Both the position numbers and the translations under genes were made by a program. Under the pieces are notes generated by a model. It was not told the DNA's origin, did no database searches, and saw only the letters and a program-made list of their open reading frames with translations. Positions 51,943 through 61,915 of a DNA stretch of 64,000 bases are shown here, in pieces (the stretch's first letter is position 1; each line of letters opens with the position of its first letter). Source of the DNA: Sessilibacter corallicola (lineage in GTDB: Bacteria > Pseudomonadota > Gammaproteobacteria > Pseudomonadales > Cellvibrionaceae); the NCBI RefSeq assembly GCF_021290925.1, contig NZ_JAJSLX010000002.1:275001-339000 (forward strand), read 5' to 3'.

Positions 51943-52980
51943 TTGGGTCAAATACGATTAATGTTACTTGGTAAACTTGCGCAGTCTATCGGCGCGGCAG
52001 TTGAAGGTGATGACAATATAGAGATCACCGGGATCGCGCCTTTAGCAACAGCCAATAAAACGCAGATCGCATTCATTGCTCGTAAAGCGTTTATCGATCA
52101 GTTATCTACAACATCGGCAGCGGCTGTCATCTTAACCAGAGAAGTCGCTGACAGTTCGCAATACGTAGGTAATAAACTGATTAGCGATAATCCTTATTTG
52201 GCTTACGCTAAAGCAACGCGTTTTTTTGATCCTTTTCCATCCAAAGCCGAAGCGTTTATTCACCCTAGTGCAACGGTTGCACCAAACGCAACCATTGGTG
52301 AGCGTGTTTATATCGGTGCGAATACCGTCATTGAGGACCATGTTGTCGTCGGTGACGAAACTCAAATTGGTTCGGGTTGTTTTATTGGTCAAGGAACAAC
52401 CCTTGGAAAAAATTGTTTACTCCATTCTAATGTCAGTGTTTACCATGACGTTGATATTGGTGATCGAGTCATATTACACAGTTTTGCGGTTATCGGTGCT
52501 GACGGATTCGGCTTTGCTCCCAGCTCAGAGGGTTGGGTGAAAATACATCAACTCGGTGGCGTGAGCATTGGAGATGATGTAGAAATCGGATCAGCAACTG
52601 CGGTTGATCGTGGCGCCTTAGGAGACACCGTTTTAGAAGACGGGGTAAAACTCGATAACCACGTGCATATTGCTCACAATGTTTCTATTGGGAAAAATAC
52701 TGCATTTGCGGCAATGTCAGGCGTTGCAGGAAGTACAAAAATTGGTGCTAATTGTACGGTTGCGGGGATGGTTGGCTTCGCCGGGCATCTGACTATTGTG
52801 GATAACGTCCACTTTACTGGAAAAACCATGGTTTCATCAGACGTTTTAGAACCAGGTGTCTATTCTTCCGGTGTACCGCTTCAACCGGCTAATGTTTGGC
52901 GAAAAAATGCCATTCGCTTAGGCAAGCTGGATGAGTACGTTCGAGTGCTAAATCGATTAGCGAAAAAATTAAACGATTAA
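51943..52980 (+). CDS. lpxD: UDP-3-O-acylglucosamine N-acyltransferase
   Basis: 345 residues from TTG 51943; the alternative ATG at 51961 removes six residues. The IRL-x-LGKLAQ block fits the start of family members, so the TTG is preferred, but no strong ribosome-binding site precedes it. LpxD adds the third acyl chain to lipid A. A left-handed beta-helix is visible in GVSIGDDVEIGSATAVDRGALGD, with the active-site His in KLDNHVHIAHNVSIG. The C-terminal helix has VRVLNRLAKKL. It follows skp by 15 nt. Confidence 0.95.
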   Translation: MGQIRLMLLGKLAQSIGAAVEGDDNIEITGIAPLATANKTQIAFIARKAFIDQLSTTSAAAVILTREVADSSQYVGNKLISDNPYLAYAKATRFFDPFPSKAEAFIHPSATVAPNATIGERVYIGANTVIEDHVVVGDETQIGSGCFIGQGTTLGKNCLLHSNVSVYHDVDIGDRVILHSFAVIGADGFGFAPSSEGWVKIHQLGGVSIGDDVEIGSATAVDRGALGDTVLEDGVKLDNHVHIAHNVSIGKNTAFAAMSGVAGSTKIGANCTVAGMVGFAGHLTIVDNVHFTGKTMVSSDVLEPGVYSSGVPLQPANVWRKNAIRLGKLDEYVRVLNRLAKKLND

Positions 52981-53031
52981 AGATACAACCAATGGTAATC
53001 ACCATTGTTAAAACAGTAAGGCCAAAAAGAG

Positions 53032-53472
53032 ATGATGGACGTAATTGAAATTCGTAAATACTTGCCGCACCGCTACCCATTCTTGCTCGTTGACCGAGTG
53101 GTAGAATTGGTACCTAACGAGTCGATCATCGCTTATAAAAATATTTCTGCCAATGAAGATATTTTTAATGGCCACTTCCCTCAATTACCAATCTTTCCTG
53201 GCGTCATGATCATCGAAGCGCTCGCTCAAGCTTCTGGTGTGTTGGGTTTTAAATCATTGGAAAAAACCCCAGATGATGGCTCCCTCTACTTGTTTGCTGG
53301 TGTTGATAACGTGCGCTTCCGTCGCCAAGTAACACCAGGTGATCGCTTACAGCTTGAATCAAAAGTTGTTTCGGTTAAACGTGGGATTTGGAAATTTGAT
53401 TGTCAGGCAACTGTCGATAATGAACTTGCGTGTTCATGCGTTATCATGTGTGCTGATCGTAGAGTTTCATAA
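53032..53472 (+). CDS. fabZ: 3-hydroxyacyl-ACP dehydratase FabZ
   Basis: 146-residue hot-dog enzyme dehydrating 3-hydroxyacyl-ACP in fatty-acid synthesis. It sits in the lipid A cluster because it competes with LpxA and LpxD for hydroxyacyl-ACP. [17 protein letters not shown] is the N-terminal signature, and [21 protein letters not shown] carries catalytic His48 and Glu62. The paired ATG codons at 53032/53035 leave the exact start uncertain by one residue. It lies 51 nt after lpxD. Confidence 0.97.
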   Translation: MMDVIEIRKYLPHRYPFLLVDRVVELVPNESIIAYKNISANEDIFNGHFPQLPIFPGVMIIEALAQASGVLGFKSLEKTPDDGSLYLFAGVDNVRFRRQVTPGDRLQLESKVVSVKRGIWKFDCQATVDNELACSCVIMCADRRVS

Positions 53473-53498
53473 ACCATAGTTATTATTCGGAAATTCCT

Positions 53499-54275
53499 GT
53501 GAGTTTAATCGACCCACGAGCCATTATTGATCCTCGTGCAGTAATTGGCGAAAACGTTACGATAGGTCCTTGGTCCATCATTGGACCCGATGTTGTGCTT
53601 GGAACCGGGACCATTATCGAATCGCATGTCATTATTAAAGGCCCGACCACCATTGGTAAGAACAATCGGGTCTACCAATTCTCAACCCTCGGTGAAGATA
53701 CGCCAGATTTAAAATACAAAGGCGAACCGACCACGCTAACCATTGGTGATAACAACATCATCCGTGAGGGCGTGACCATTCACCGTGGTACTGTTCAAGA
53801 TCGTGGTGATACCCGTATTGGCAACAACAACCTGATCATGGCTTATGCCCATATCGGTCATGACAGCGTGATTGGCAATCACTGTATTTTGGTGAATAAC
53901 GCAGCCCTTGCCGGTCACGTAGTGATTGAAGACTGGGCAATTCTGGGTGGGTTTACCCTGGTTCATCAATTTTGCACCATTGGTTCTCACTGCTTTACTG
54001 GTATGGGCAGCGCCATTGGTAAAGACCTTCCAGCTTACGTCATGGCTAACGGTAATCCAGCGGGTGCTAAAAGTATCAATGCAGAAGGCCTTAAGCGCCG
54101 TGGTTTCAGCAAAGAAGAAATTGCCGCAATCAATAAAGGCTTTAAATTGATTTATCGAAGAGGTCTCACTGTTGATGAGTCTCTGAAAGAACTATCAGTT
54201 TTGGCCGAATCCTTTTCTGTTATCAATCCTCTCATTGAATCCTTGAAAACCTCCAGCAGAGGAATTCTGCGTTAA
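53499..54275 (+). CDS. lpxA: UDP-N-acetylglucosamine acyltransferase
   Basis: 258-residue first enzyme of lipid A synthesis. Hexapeptide repeats (IGENVTIGPWSIIGPDVVLGTGTII) form the left-handed beta-helix. The catalytic His lies in YAHIGHDSVIGNHCI, and VHQFCTIGSHCFTGMGSAIGKDLPAYVMANGNPA is the conserved acyl-binding end. EGLKRRGFSKEEIAAI starts the C-terminal helical domain. GTG start 26 nt after fabZ; the stop is two bases before lpxB, implying coupling. Confidence 0.97.
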   Translation: MSLIDPRAIIDPRAVIGENVTIGPWSIIGPDVVLGTGTIIESHVIIKGPTTIGKNNRVYQFSTLGEDTPDLKYKGEPTTLTIGDNNIIREGVTIHRGTVQDRGDTRIGNNNLIMAYAHIGHDSVIGNHCILVNNAALAGHVVIEDWAILGGFTLVHQFCTIGSHCFTGMGSAIGKDLPAYVMANGNPAGAKSINAEGLKRRGFSKEEIAAINKGFKLIYRRGLTVDESLKELSVLAESFSVINPLIESLKTSSRGILR

Positions 54276-54277
54276 TC

Positions 54278-55426
54278 ATGTCCAGACCTTTACGGATTGG
54301 AATGGTGGTTGGCGAGGCATCTGGCGATATTCTCGGTGCAGGATTAATGCGCGAGATAAAGCTTAGAAATCCGAATGCGACTTTTGAAGGTATTGGCGGC
54401 CCTAAGATGATTGCCAAGGGATTCAACAGTCATTTCGACCAAGAACGTTTGGCGGTAATGGGGTTTGTTGAACCATTTAAGCGCCTGCCTGAATTGTTGA
54501 ATATCCGCAAAAGCATTATTGAGCGATTTCAAGCTGATCCACCGGATGTTTTTATTGGTATTGATTCTCCCGATTTTAATCTCACCATTGAAGAAAAATT
54601 AAAATCATCTGGTATTAAAACCGTGCATTACGTCAGTCCTTCTGTGTGGGCTTGGCGACAAGGTCGAATTAAAAAGATTGTTCGAGCTTGCGATTTAATG
54701 CTGACGTTATTTCCGTTCGAAGCGGATTTTTACCGTGAACATAATGTTGCCGTAAAGTTTGTTGGGCACCCGTTAGCTAACGAATTATCTGACGACCAGG
54801 ACACGAAAGCAGCGTGTTCTCTTCTCGGTTTAGACCCCAACAAACAAACACTGGCGATTATGCCGGGCAGCCGCGAGAGCGAAGTTAGGTTAATTGCTCC
54901 GGCATTTCTTGATTGTGCGCAAACACTTGCTGAGCAGCGATCAGATCTACAATTTATTGTTCCTGCGGCAAACGAAAAGCGCTACAAACAACTTACCGAG
55001 TTACTAAAAAATTACCCAAATCTACCAATCACCTTGGTTTTGGGTGATTCTAAGACGGTAATGACCGCATCAGATATTCTTCTGATTGCTTCTGGTACAA
55101 CCAGTTTAGAAGCCATGCTGCTTGGAAAGCCAACCATCATTGGTTACAAAATGGCATGGTTAAGTTTTAAAATTATGTCATCGCTAGCAAAGATTAAGTA
55201 CATCGGTTTGCCGAATTTGCTGGCTAACAAAGCACTTATGCCGGAATTCATCCAAGACAAACTCATTGCTGATGATCTGGCCGAAGCAGTCTTAAAAATC
55301 TTGGACGATGATGCCTACTGCGCATCTATAAAAAAAGAGTTCTCAGAGCTTTCTTCACAACTCAGACAAAACGCCAGCTTACAGGCCGCCAACGCAGTGT
55401 TTGATTTAATTGAGGCAAAATCATGA
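54278..55426 (+). CDS. lpxB: Lipid A disaccharide synthase
   Basis: 382-residue GT19 glycosyltransferase joining UDP-2,3-diacylglucosamine and lipid X. The N-terminus [22 protein letters not shown] is the family signature, and [18 protein letters not shown] and [18 protein letters not shown] are conserved. The sugar-nucleotide binding half has MPGSRESEV and the [20 protein letters not shown] block. Its stop overlaps the rnhB start (ATGA), so translation of the two is coupled. Confidence 0.97.
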   Translation: MSRPLRIGMVVGEASGDILGAGLMREIKLRNPNATFEGIGGPKMIAKGFNSHFDQERLAVMGFVEPFKRLPELLNIRKSIIERFQADPPDVFIGIDSPDFNLTIEEKLKSSGIKTVHYVSPSVWAWRQGRIKKIVRACDLMLTLFPFEADFYREHNVAVKFVGHPLANELSDDQDTKAACSLLGLDPNKQTLAIMPGSRESEVRLIAPAFLDCAQTLAEQRSDLQFIVPAANEKRYKQLTELLKNYPNLPITLVLGDSKTVMTASDILLIASGTTSLEAMLLGKPTIIGYKMAWLSFKIMSSLAKIKYIGLPNLLANKALMPEFIQDKLIADDLAEAVLKILDDDAYCASIKKEFSELSSQLRQNASLQAANAVFDLIEAKS

Positions 55427-56022
55427 AGCATGAACCTTTTGTATCAAGTTATCGCGGTGAATTGTTGGCAGGGGTTGATGAAGTAGGTCGAGGGCCTCTG
55501 GCGGGAGACGTAGTAACTGCGGCCGTGATTTTAGATGCTAATAACCCAATTGCTGGCTTGGCCGATTCCAAAAAATTAAGCGAGAAAAAACGCGAGCTGT
55601 TGTTTGATGAAATTATGGCAAAAGCCAAATCCGTCAGTATCGCGCGTGCCAGCATTGATGAAATTGATGAGCTGAATATCTTGCAAGCCAGTTTAGTCGC
55701 AATGCACAGAGCCGTTGATGGATTGTCCGTACGACCTGAGCATGTCTTGGTGGATGGCAATAAAATTCCGAAATGGAACTATTCCAGCGAAGCTGTAGTG
55801 AGTGGCGATGCCCGAGTTGAATGTATTGCTGCGGCTTCAATTATTGCGAAAGTTACCCGCGATCGAGAAATGGTCGAGTTTGATAAGGTCTATCCGGGTT
55901 ATGGTTTTGCTGGACACAAAGGTTACCCTACCAAAAAGCATCTGCAAGCCATCACTGATTTGGGTATTTGTCCTATTCATCGAACGTCTTATGGTCCGGT
56001 GAAAAAACTCCTTTCGCAGTAA
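55423..56022 (+). CDS. rnhB: Ribonuclease HII
   Basis: 199-residue nuclease cleaving RNA in RNA-DNA hybrids, including single misincorporated ribonucleotides. [21 protein letters not shown] carries the first acidic pair (D19, E20). [11 protein letters not shown] gives a third, and [15 protein letters not shown] the fourth. The C-terminal [31 protein letters not shown] is the typical ending. It overlaps lpxB by 4 nt. In relatives dnaE usually follows; here it does not, and this gene ends the conserved run. Confidence 0.97.
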   Translation: MKHEPFVSSYRGELLAGVDEVGRGPLAGDVVTAAVILDANNPIAGLADSKKLSEKKRELLFDEIMAKAKSVSIARASIDEIDELNILQASLVAMHRAVDGLSVRPEHVLVDGNKIPKWNYSSEAVVSGDARVECIAAASIIAKVTRDREMVEFDKVYPGYGFAGHKGYPTKKHLQAITDLGICPIHRTSYGPVKKLLSQ

Positions 56023-56139
56023 CAATGGGTTTATCATTCAGTTCTGTAAATGTTCTAATCATCTGAATTGGCCAAAAACTGGTATCAATAAACTCGACTA
56101 TTAATCGCAACAATTAATCCGAGTAACATTGAGTCGTTT

Positions 56140-57294
56140 ATGGAGTCAGATTCCCACTTAGATAGCAATTACCCAAAGCAATCAAAAAGTTTGAACCGTG
56201 TTGATTTGCCTAGAATCATACTCGTTTCGAACAGAGTTCTGTTGCCTGAAAAAAATAAAAAAAGATCTAAGCTTGGTGAAGAAATCAGTCCTGAATTACA
56301 ACTGGCGGAAGTGTTCGATAACAAAGCGCTAGACCCTGAGCTAGAGTCGATAACGAATAATAATGACGATAAAGAGAGCAAGTCTTTTAAACGTGAAATT
56401 AATCGTTATTACCAATCGTTAAAAAATTCTCGTTATGTAAAAGCCGTAAAAAAGATAGATGATTTTGAAGTCGACATTATTGAAACTGAAAATCATCAAC
56501 AGTATCTGTCTCAAGTAATTGATGAGCAAGACGCAAATGGGCTTTCTTGGCTGTTTTGGATTCACGGAAATAACCAAACTTTGGAAGCTAGCCTAGAAAC
56601 TTGCTTTACCTTTCAAAAAACGTTTCCCGTTAACATTGTTCTTTTTGCCTGGCCTTCTCGGTCTTATAATCCAAAATCGCTTGCACATCTGTTATTTTCC
56701 GCCATCACTATGGTGCATCCGGCAACGAGAATATTGTCTCGGATGTCATTAATCAAAGCGGTTTATGAGCGCTATCGCCAATACAGAGTTGCCAGAAAGT
56801 TAGCCATAAAAACGACTCAACAGCTAACAGACGCCTACCAGTTATTAGTTAATCATTTATTTTCAAAGTTAGAGAAAAAATCCGTATCTTGTAACTTATT
56901 GGTGCACAGCTTAGGTCACTATTTATTGACGCAGACATTTGCGCCCAAAGAAAAATATGCGGGTTTTCAGTTCGATAACGGATTATTTCATCAAGGTGAT
57001 ATTGAGTTTAATGAAGGAGCTGAATGGATCTCAAGCTGTAAGCTGGTAAAACAAAAGTACATTACCATCAATAGAAACGATTACGCGCTGTATTTTTCAG
57101 GATTATGCAACAATCGATTCAAGTACAGCCAAGCTCGAACTCGCCTGGGAAACAGTTCTTTAGCGAGCAATGATCACTGCACCATTATTGACTTTACTAA
57201 CGCTAAAGGGATTGGTGTTAGCCATGATATTCTCTGGAGCAACACGTTAGAGTCGGATTACCTACGCACTTTAAACAATGTATTTGTGTGCTGA
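56140..57294 (+). CDS. Alpha/beta hydrolase, DUF900-like
   Basis: 384 residues with no signal peptide. A charged, low-complexity N-terminal third (about 1-110) precedes an alpha/beta hydrolase core. FWIHGNNQTLEASL (139-152) is the strand and oxyanion loop of the DUF900-type family. IVLFAWPSRS follows, and LLVHSLGHYLL (253-263) is the nucleophile elbow with Ser257. Asp314 in NRNDYALYFSG and His362 near the C-terminus complete a plausible catalytic triad. The elbow reads H-S-L-G instead of G-x-S-x-G. Substrate is unknown; similar proteins sit in varied contexts. It follows rnhB by 117 nt and precedes the chemoreceptor by 153 nt. Confidence 0.7.
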   Translation: MESDSHLDSNYPKQSKSLNRVDLPRIILVSNRVLLPEKNKKRSKLGEEISPELQLAEVFDNKALDPELESITNNNDDKESKSFKREINRYYQSLKNSRYVKAVKKIDDFEVDIIETENHQQYLSQVIDEQDANGLSWLFWIHGNNQTLEASLETCFTFQKTFPVNIVLFAWPSRSYNPKSLAHLLFSAITMVHPATRILSRMSLIKAVYERYRQYRVARKLAIKTTQQLTDAYQLLVNHLFSKLEKKSVSCNLLVHSLGHYLLTQTFAPKEKYAGFQFDNGLFHQGDIEFNEGAEWISSCKLVKQKYITINRNDYALYFSGLCNNRFKYSQARTRLGNSSLASNDHCTIIDFTNAKGIGVSHDILWSNTLESDYLRTLNNVFVC

Positions 57295-57447
57295 ATTTCT
57301 TAGGTAATTTACGGTTTATTAGCCGAAGCTATTATTATCAATTCCGTGTTTGGTTCAGTTTCTAACAATTTTTTATAGTCTATTCTATAAGAGATTGTCC
57401 CTTCGATAATTCATTAAATTTTCCATTTAGCGCAACGGTCGATTGTC

Positions 57448-59418
57448 ATGAAGCTGAGTGTTAAGCAAAAAATGCTGATGGTAATGGTGCCAACTCTCAC
57501 CGTAGTATTGTACTTTGCTATTTCAAAAATTGTTGATTTAAGTAATCAAACCACTGACGCAAAGCGAGCATTGGAATTCGTTGAATTCTCCGCTGTGAGT
57601 AGCTTGTTGGTGCATGAATTACAGAAAGAACGAGGCGCTTCTGCCGGTTTTCTGGGATCTAATGGCTACAGCTTCGGACAAATATTAGCAAAGCAGAGAA
57701 CAGAAACCGATAAAAAACTGACTGATTTTAGAGGTTTTACCAAAAATTTTGGCTCTCATCTTAACAATCATGAAGGTGTAACTTCACTTATATCTGCGCT
57801 TGAAAACGAGTTCTCTCAACTCAACAAAATAAGGTCACGTGTCGATCAATTAGATATTGGTAATAAAGAGGCTCTGGGTTTCTATACCAATATCAACAGC
57901 CATCTTCTGACAAGTCCGGGTATTGCTTTGGCTGATACAAAGCAAGCTGATATAAGAATTCAATTGGCTTCTTATTATGAGTTTCTTCAAGGAAAAGAAC
58001 GAGCCGGTATAGAGCGAGCAGTGCTTTCTAATGCGTTGAGCCAAAACAGTTTTCCCGAAGGTATGTACAAAAAATTCGTCACCTTAGTGGCGGATCAAAA
58101 CAGTTATTTTTCTAGCTTTTTGGTGTATGCCTCGGACTCAGAAAAACAAGCGTACCAAAATGTGTTAAGCAGTGAAGTATCAGAAAAAATAGAAGAAATT
58201 CGTGGTCGTGCGTTTGAATATGATCTATCGAACGACTCTGTAGAATGGTTTAATCTTGCCACACAACGTATTAATTCTCTGAAAAAGATAGACGATGCTA
58301 TTTCGAATAATACGGCTGAATTTGCTCGGACCGTGGTTGATAATACGATAACCAGTTTTTGGTTAACCATCGCTGTTACGAGTGTTGTTCTCAGTTTCCT
58401 GGTGTATTTCAATTTTAATTTGGTGAAAGATATTCATCGCCAAATTGAATTGATATTAATCACCATTAAAAACGCATCGAATAAAAATCTAAAAAAACGC
58501 GTCGATATTGATTCGAATGATGAATTTGGTTTGATTGCCGAGAATTTAAATCAGATGTTGACTGAATTGTCGAAATCCATGTCAGTGATCTTGAGTTCCA
58601 GCGAACAGCTGGCCATTGCGTCCGGTCAGATATCCACATCGGTCAACCTTGATGCCCAATCATTACATCAGCAGCAGCAAAATGTCTTGCAAATGGTCGA
58701 TTCCATCGAGCAGATGTCGGATTCTATTCAAAGAGTTGAAGATTCCATTAATGAGACAACTGAATCCGTCGTTAAGGCAGAATCGTTGGTGGTTGAAAGT
58801 GACCAGTTGGTTGTCAATTCCAGTGATAATATTTCTGCGGTTTCCAATCGAATTGCGTCGGTATCCAGTACGATTGAAGAACTCCATGAAAGCAGTTCAA
58901 ATATCAACAGTATTGTCGATGTGATTAAGAGTATTGCTGAGCAGACCAATCTGCTTGCGCTAAATGCGGCCATAGAAGCTGCTCGTGCAGGTGAGCAGGG
59001 CAGAGGCTTTGCTGTTGTTGCCGATGAGGTTCGTTCACTGGCAAAAAGAACTCACGAGTCAACGTCTGAAATTGAAGTCATGGTCAGTAAGTTTCAAGAA
59101 GACAGTAATAACGCGTTTAAAGAAATGTCAGAATCGAGAGAATTGGTAGATCAAAGTGTTGGTAAAGCCAAAGAGGTTCAAGAGTCACTCTCTCGTATTG
59201 TTGCTTCTATAGAAGAAGTGAGAGGCATGTCAGCGGATATTTCCTCAGCAATTACCAGCCAAGTTCAAGTCGGCCACAGAATTGCCAATGACGCTCGCGA
59301 AATAGAGTCTGCTTCTAAAGTAATATTGGAGCGAGGTCAGCAAGTTACAGAATCCACTCAAGAGCAAGCGCATCTGGCGGGGTCGTTAGAATCGATGGCT
59401 CGTAAGTTTTCTATTTAA
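57448..59418 (+). CDS. Methyl-accepting chemotaxis protein with NIT sensor domain
   Basis: 656-residue transmembrane chemoreceptor. TM1 is at about 9-27. A periplasmic NIT (nitrate/nitrite-sensing type, helical) domain is marked by [20 protein letters not shown] (53-72) and a second such half near [17 protein letters not shown] (about 186-202). TM2 lies at about 303-324, followed by a HAMP linker. The signalling hairpin [20 protein letters not shown] with [17 protein letters not shown] begins near residue 496. It ends with KFSI and has no CheR-binding pentapeptide. The ligand is a guess: NIT domains are linked to nitrate or nitrite but only in part of the family. There are no other chemotaxis genes here. 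Confidence 0.92.
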   Translation: MKLSVKQKMLMVMVPTLTVVLYFAISKIVDLSNQTTDAKRALEFVEFSAVSSLLVHELQKERGASAGFLGSNGYSFGQILAKQRTETDKKLTDFRGFTKNFGSHLNNHEGVTSLISALENEFSQLNKIRSRVDQLDIGNKEALGFYTNINSHLLTSPGIALADTKQADIRIQLASYYEFLQGKERAGIERAVLSNALSQNSFPEGMYKKFVTLVADQNSYFSSFLVYASDSEKQAYQNVLSSEVSEKIEEIRGRAFEYDLSNDSVEWFNLATQRINSLKKIDDAISNNTAEFARTVVDNTITSFWLTIAVTSVVLSFLVYFNFNLVKDIHRQIELILITIKNASNKNLKKRVDIDSNDEFGLIAENLNQMLTELSKSMSVILSSSEQLAIASGQISTSVNLDAQSLHQQQQNVLQMVDSIEQMSDSIQRVEDSINETTESVVKAESLVVESDQLVVNSSDNISAVSNRIASVSSTIEELHESSSNINSIVDVIKSIAEQTNLLALNAAIEAARAGEQGRGFAVVADEVRSLAKRTHESTSEIEVMVSKFQEDSNNAFKEMSESRELVDQSVGKAKEVQESLSRIVASIEEVRGMSADISSAITSQVQVGHRIANDAREIESASKVILERGQQVTESTQEQAHLAGSLESMARKFSI

Positions 59419-59509
59419 TTATTGTCCAGTTGGTTGGTTTGAATTTTGAGGCGGGAAAAAGCCAGAAAAACTTGTGCGAAATAAAAAATAGTATTATTGG
59501 AAAACCGTT

Positions 59510-59531
59510 AAAATCGCCTCCCTGCGATTTT
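59510..59531. terminator. Bidirectional terminator between chemoreceptor and choice-of-anchor-L gene
   Basis: AAAATCGC / GCGATTTT, 8 bp perfect with a 6-nt loop and A/T-runs on both sides. It lies between the convergent ends of the chemoreceptor (stop 59418) and the minus-strand gene at 59542, and can serve both directions. Confidence 0.8.
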
Positions 59532-59541
59532 AATAATAAGA

Positions 59542-60405
59542 TTAATCGTGTTTTACCGGGATTAATCGTCGTGAACGCTGTTCATTTAACAAAAGTAACA
59601 TCGACAAAATAAATAGAATACCGGTTGATGCACTTGTAGTATTTAATTCGGGCACAGGAGTAACGCCCACAAACGTGTCTGCACCGAACAATACCCACGA
59701 GTCGAGAAGGCCATCGCTGGAATCGGCAATCGAGAATTCAGCGGTGTGTACGCCAGCATCCAAACCGCTCACCTGAAACGTTAGCAGATTGGTGAAGCCG
59801 TCAATATTAGTGTCAAATACGTTGGCAGTGTTGTCGACGAATAGGTCCGAATTTAGGTCTCTATTGATTGAGTTGACAGAAACTGCGTTACCATCGGGTA
59901 ATACCGCCTGATTAACACCGTCAATTGAAAATAGGAATGCATCATTAAATTGCGTGTTAACGAATTCGTTGTATTCTTCTGAACCAAATACGAGACTGAA
60001 TATTAAATCCCCTCCAAATGAGTTATTGATCTCAAAATCAAAAGATAAACTGGCCAAGTCAAAGCTGGGAAAGCCTGAAATTCCTGAAACACTACCGGAA
60101 CCTGGATTGCCAAAATCCACTGTCGATGGCGCTGCTGTGTTGGGACCAATGGCATTTAGAACTGAACCTGTAGAAAAGATGATGCCGCTATCAATTCCGA
60201 ATCCACTGGAGATTCCGTCTGAGAAAAAGCCAGATTGTAAGGGGTCGCCAATAAAATTAGCGTCAAATACAGAGACACCCGACCCAACCAGGTTTTCGGC
60301 TAATGTAGTTGCGTCATTTTCAAGAGTGACTTGTAAGGCATTGGAATTAAATGGAACTAATAAAATAACTGACAGCGGTAGATGTGTAATAAATCGTTTT
60401 AACAT
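59542..60405 (-). CDS. Choice-of-anchor-L domain protein with VPEL-type C-terminal sorting signal, paralogue 1
   Basis: 287 residues from the ATG at 60405, chosen because the signal peptide starts there (MLKRFITHLPLSVILLVPFNSNA) with a GGAGAC site before it; a more upstream start adds 23 non-native residues. The choice-of-anchor-L domain (about 24-245) has SGFGIDSGIIFSTGS, VDFGNPGSGSVS, SFDFEINNS, LVFGSEEYNEFVN and SGLDAGVHTAEFSIADSSDG. The last 37 residues form a tripartite sorting signal: VPEL, a hydrophobic helix (GILFILSMLLLL), then a basic cluster EQRSRR. This resembles PEP-CTERM/exosortase signals but with Leu in the fourth position. It is probably secreted and surface-associated. Its paralogue is at 61916-62812. 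Confidence 0.85.
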   Translation of the reverse strand: MLKRFITHLPLSVILLVPFNSNALQVTLENDATTLAENLVGSGVSVFDANFIGDPLQSGFFSDGISSGFGIDSGIIFSTGSVLNAIGPNTAAPSTVDFGNPGSGSVSGISGFPSFDLASLSFDFEINNSFGGDLIFSLVFGSEEYNEFVNTQFNDAFLFSIDGVNQAVLPDGNAVSVNSINRDLNSDLFVDNTANVFDTNIDGFTNLLTFQVSGLDAGVHTAEFSIADSSDGLLDSWVLFGADTFVGVTPVPELNTTSASTGILFILSMLLLLNEQRSRRLIPVKHD

Positions 60406-61308
60406 TAGAGTCTCCACGTTGAAATCATTGTTAAACGTCGTCCCAAATCGATGATTTCTGGTGCCACTGAACACAAGTGAAAATTCTAATTTTTTATTTC
60501 TGGGTAATGACTTATTACGAATGCTCTAATTAGAATTCTCTAAAAGACGTTGATTCTAAAGGTGTGTTTATAAGTTTATGCAGATTGTGCTGGTTGCTGG
60601 TTTTTAGTAAATACTAATATTTCGCTAAAATTTAGGAGCGACTGTTAAAATTTAGCACAATAAAATTGGCCGCATAATAATATTTGTTGGTTAAAAAAAT
60701 GATAAATAATCGCGAAGAGTTATCTTAATAAAGTACTAATAAAGGTGAGTAGAAATTACTGTTTTCTGACATTAAAAATGGTTGATTGGTGGATTTTAAT
60801 GCCACTGGGAATGCAGTGATAATAAAATAATTATAAAAAATAGTAATGCACTTCAGAATTTAATTTAAGTGACTGTCTGCGTTAAATGACAAGTCAATTT
60901 AAATCACCGTGATGCGGAGTAGGAAAGGATAGGTTTCTGACGGTTATTACTGATTATTGAATTGTGAATAACTCTCTTTACAAGAAAGCTGCAGACAGGA
61001 AATGTAGGGAATAGTTTCAAACACCATTGTCTCATTTTCTAGAACATACTGTTTGATACTTTGATATTTTATAGGTTATCTAATTCTTTCTATCATTGCT
61101 GCCAACATTAGGTGTTTGCTGAATCTGTATGTGACAGCGATGTTTCAGAATTCACAACATACGTCGCTTTCGTTAGCGATTCGTACCTAATTTTATCGAT
61201 TGATTAAGAATTTGGCGGCATTGGCAACCTTTATAAGGTGTATGTCGCTTAATTTCAATTCTTGACGTTAATTTCACATGTGAATAGGGCATTGTCCTGG
61301 AGAAGAAT
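60406..61308. other. Intergenic region upstream of AhpD-like gene
   Basis: Over 900 nt, AT-rich, no gene visible on either strand. It must hold the promoters of both divergent neighbours. An 8-bp inverted repeat, CTGTCTGC/GCAGACAG, spans about 110 nt near 60880-61000 but is probably chance. Confidence 0.5.
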
Positions 61309-61848
61309 ATGGCAGAGTTTACTCTTTATAATCATGAAACCTCACCAGAAGAATCCAAACCTTTACTGGATGCGGCACTTCAGAATTTTGGTATGGTGCC
61401 AAATCTAGCGGCAGTGCTTGCTGTATCCCCAGAAACGCTTGAGTGTTATCAAATGATGCACGCAAAATTCCAGGAAACCAGCTTTTCACCAGAAGAGTTA
61501 ACTGTGGTTTGGATGACCATCAATGTTGAAAACGAGTGTCACTACTGCGTTCCTGCACATACTGCGATCGCCAATATGATGAACATTGATCAAGCGATTA
61601 TCGAAGGTTTACGCAATAAAACCCCATTGCCGGATGCCAAGCTAGAAACCTTGCGCGACACTACCCTTGCGATCATGAAAACCCGCGGAGCCTTGTCTGA
61701 AGAGCAGTTCACTAAGTTTTATGATGCCGGTTACGGTAACAAACAAGCGATTGAAATCTTGTTGGGCTTGGCGCAAAAGACCATCAGTAACTTCACCAAT
61801 CATTTAGCAAAAACTCCAGTTGATGAGCCTTTTGCCAAATTTGCTTAA
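61309..61848 (+). CDS. Carboxymuconolactone decarboxylase / AhpD-family protein
   Basis: 179-residue alpha-helical protein. The AhpD-like signature ENECHYCVPAHT carries C77-x2-C80 and H84, as in peroxidase-type members that act as thiol-based alkylhydroperoxide reductase partners. The N-terminal region has MVPNLAAVLAVSPETLECYQMM. The C-terminus (EILLGLAQKTISNFTNHLAKTP) matches family members known as carboxymuconolactone decarboxylase-like. A redox or peroxide-defence function is likely, but no ahpC partner is in the window. GGAGAA precedes the ATG. A strong terminator follows. It lies between the two choice-of-anchor-L genes. Confidence 0.88.
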   Translation: MAEFTLYNHETSPEESKPLLDAALQNFGMVPNLAAVLAVSPETLECYQMMHAKFQETSFSPEELTVVWMTINVENECHYCVPAHTAIANMMNIDQAIIEGLRNKTPLPDAKLETLRDTTLAIMKTRGALSEEQFTKFYDAGYGNKQAIEILLGLAQKTISNFTNHLAKTPVDEPFAKFA

Positions 61849-61860
61849 GTTATAGTTCAT

Positions 61861-61889
61861 AAAAAAGCCGCTAGTTAGCGGCTTTTTTT
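61861..61889 (+). terminator. Terminator after AhpD-like gene
   Basis: AAAAAAGCCGCTA / TAGCGGCTTTTTTT with a short loop, 12 nt after the stop. A-runs and T-runs flank the stem, so it can also stop the convergent minus-strand gene at 61916. Confidence 0.93.
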
Positions 61890-61915
61890 GTGGCAGGTCT
61901 TTTTATCTTGTCGCT

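Noticed and set aside
60880-61000. Inverted repeat CTGTCTGC/GCAGACAG about 110 nt apart
   Set aside because: Only 8 bp over a long span; expected by chance in AT-rich DNA and no further pairing seen.
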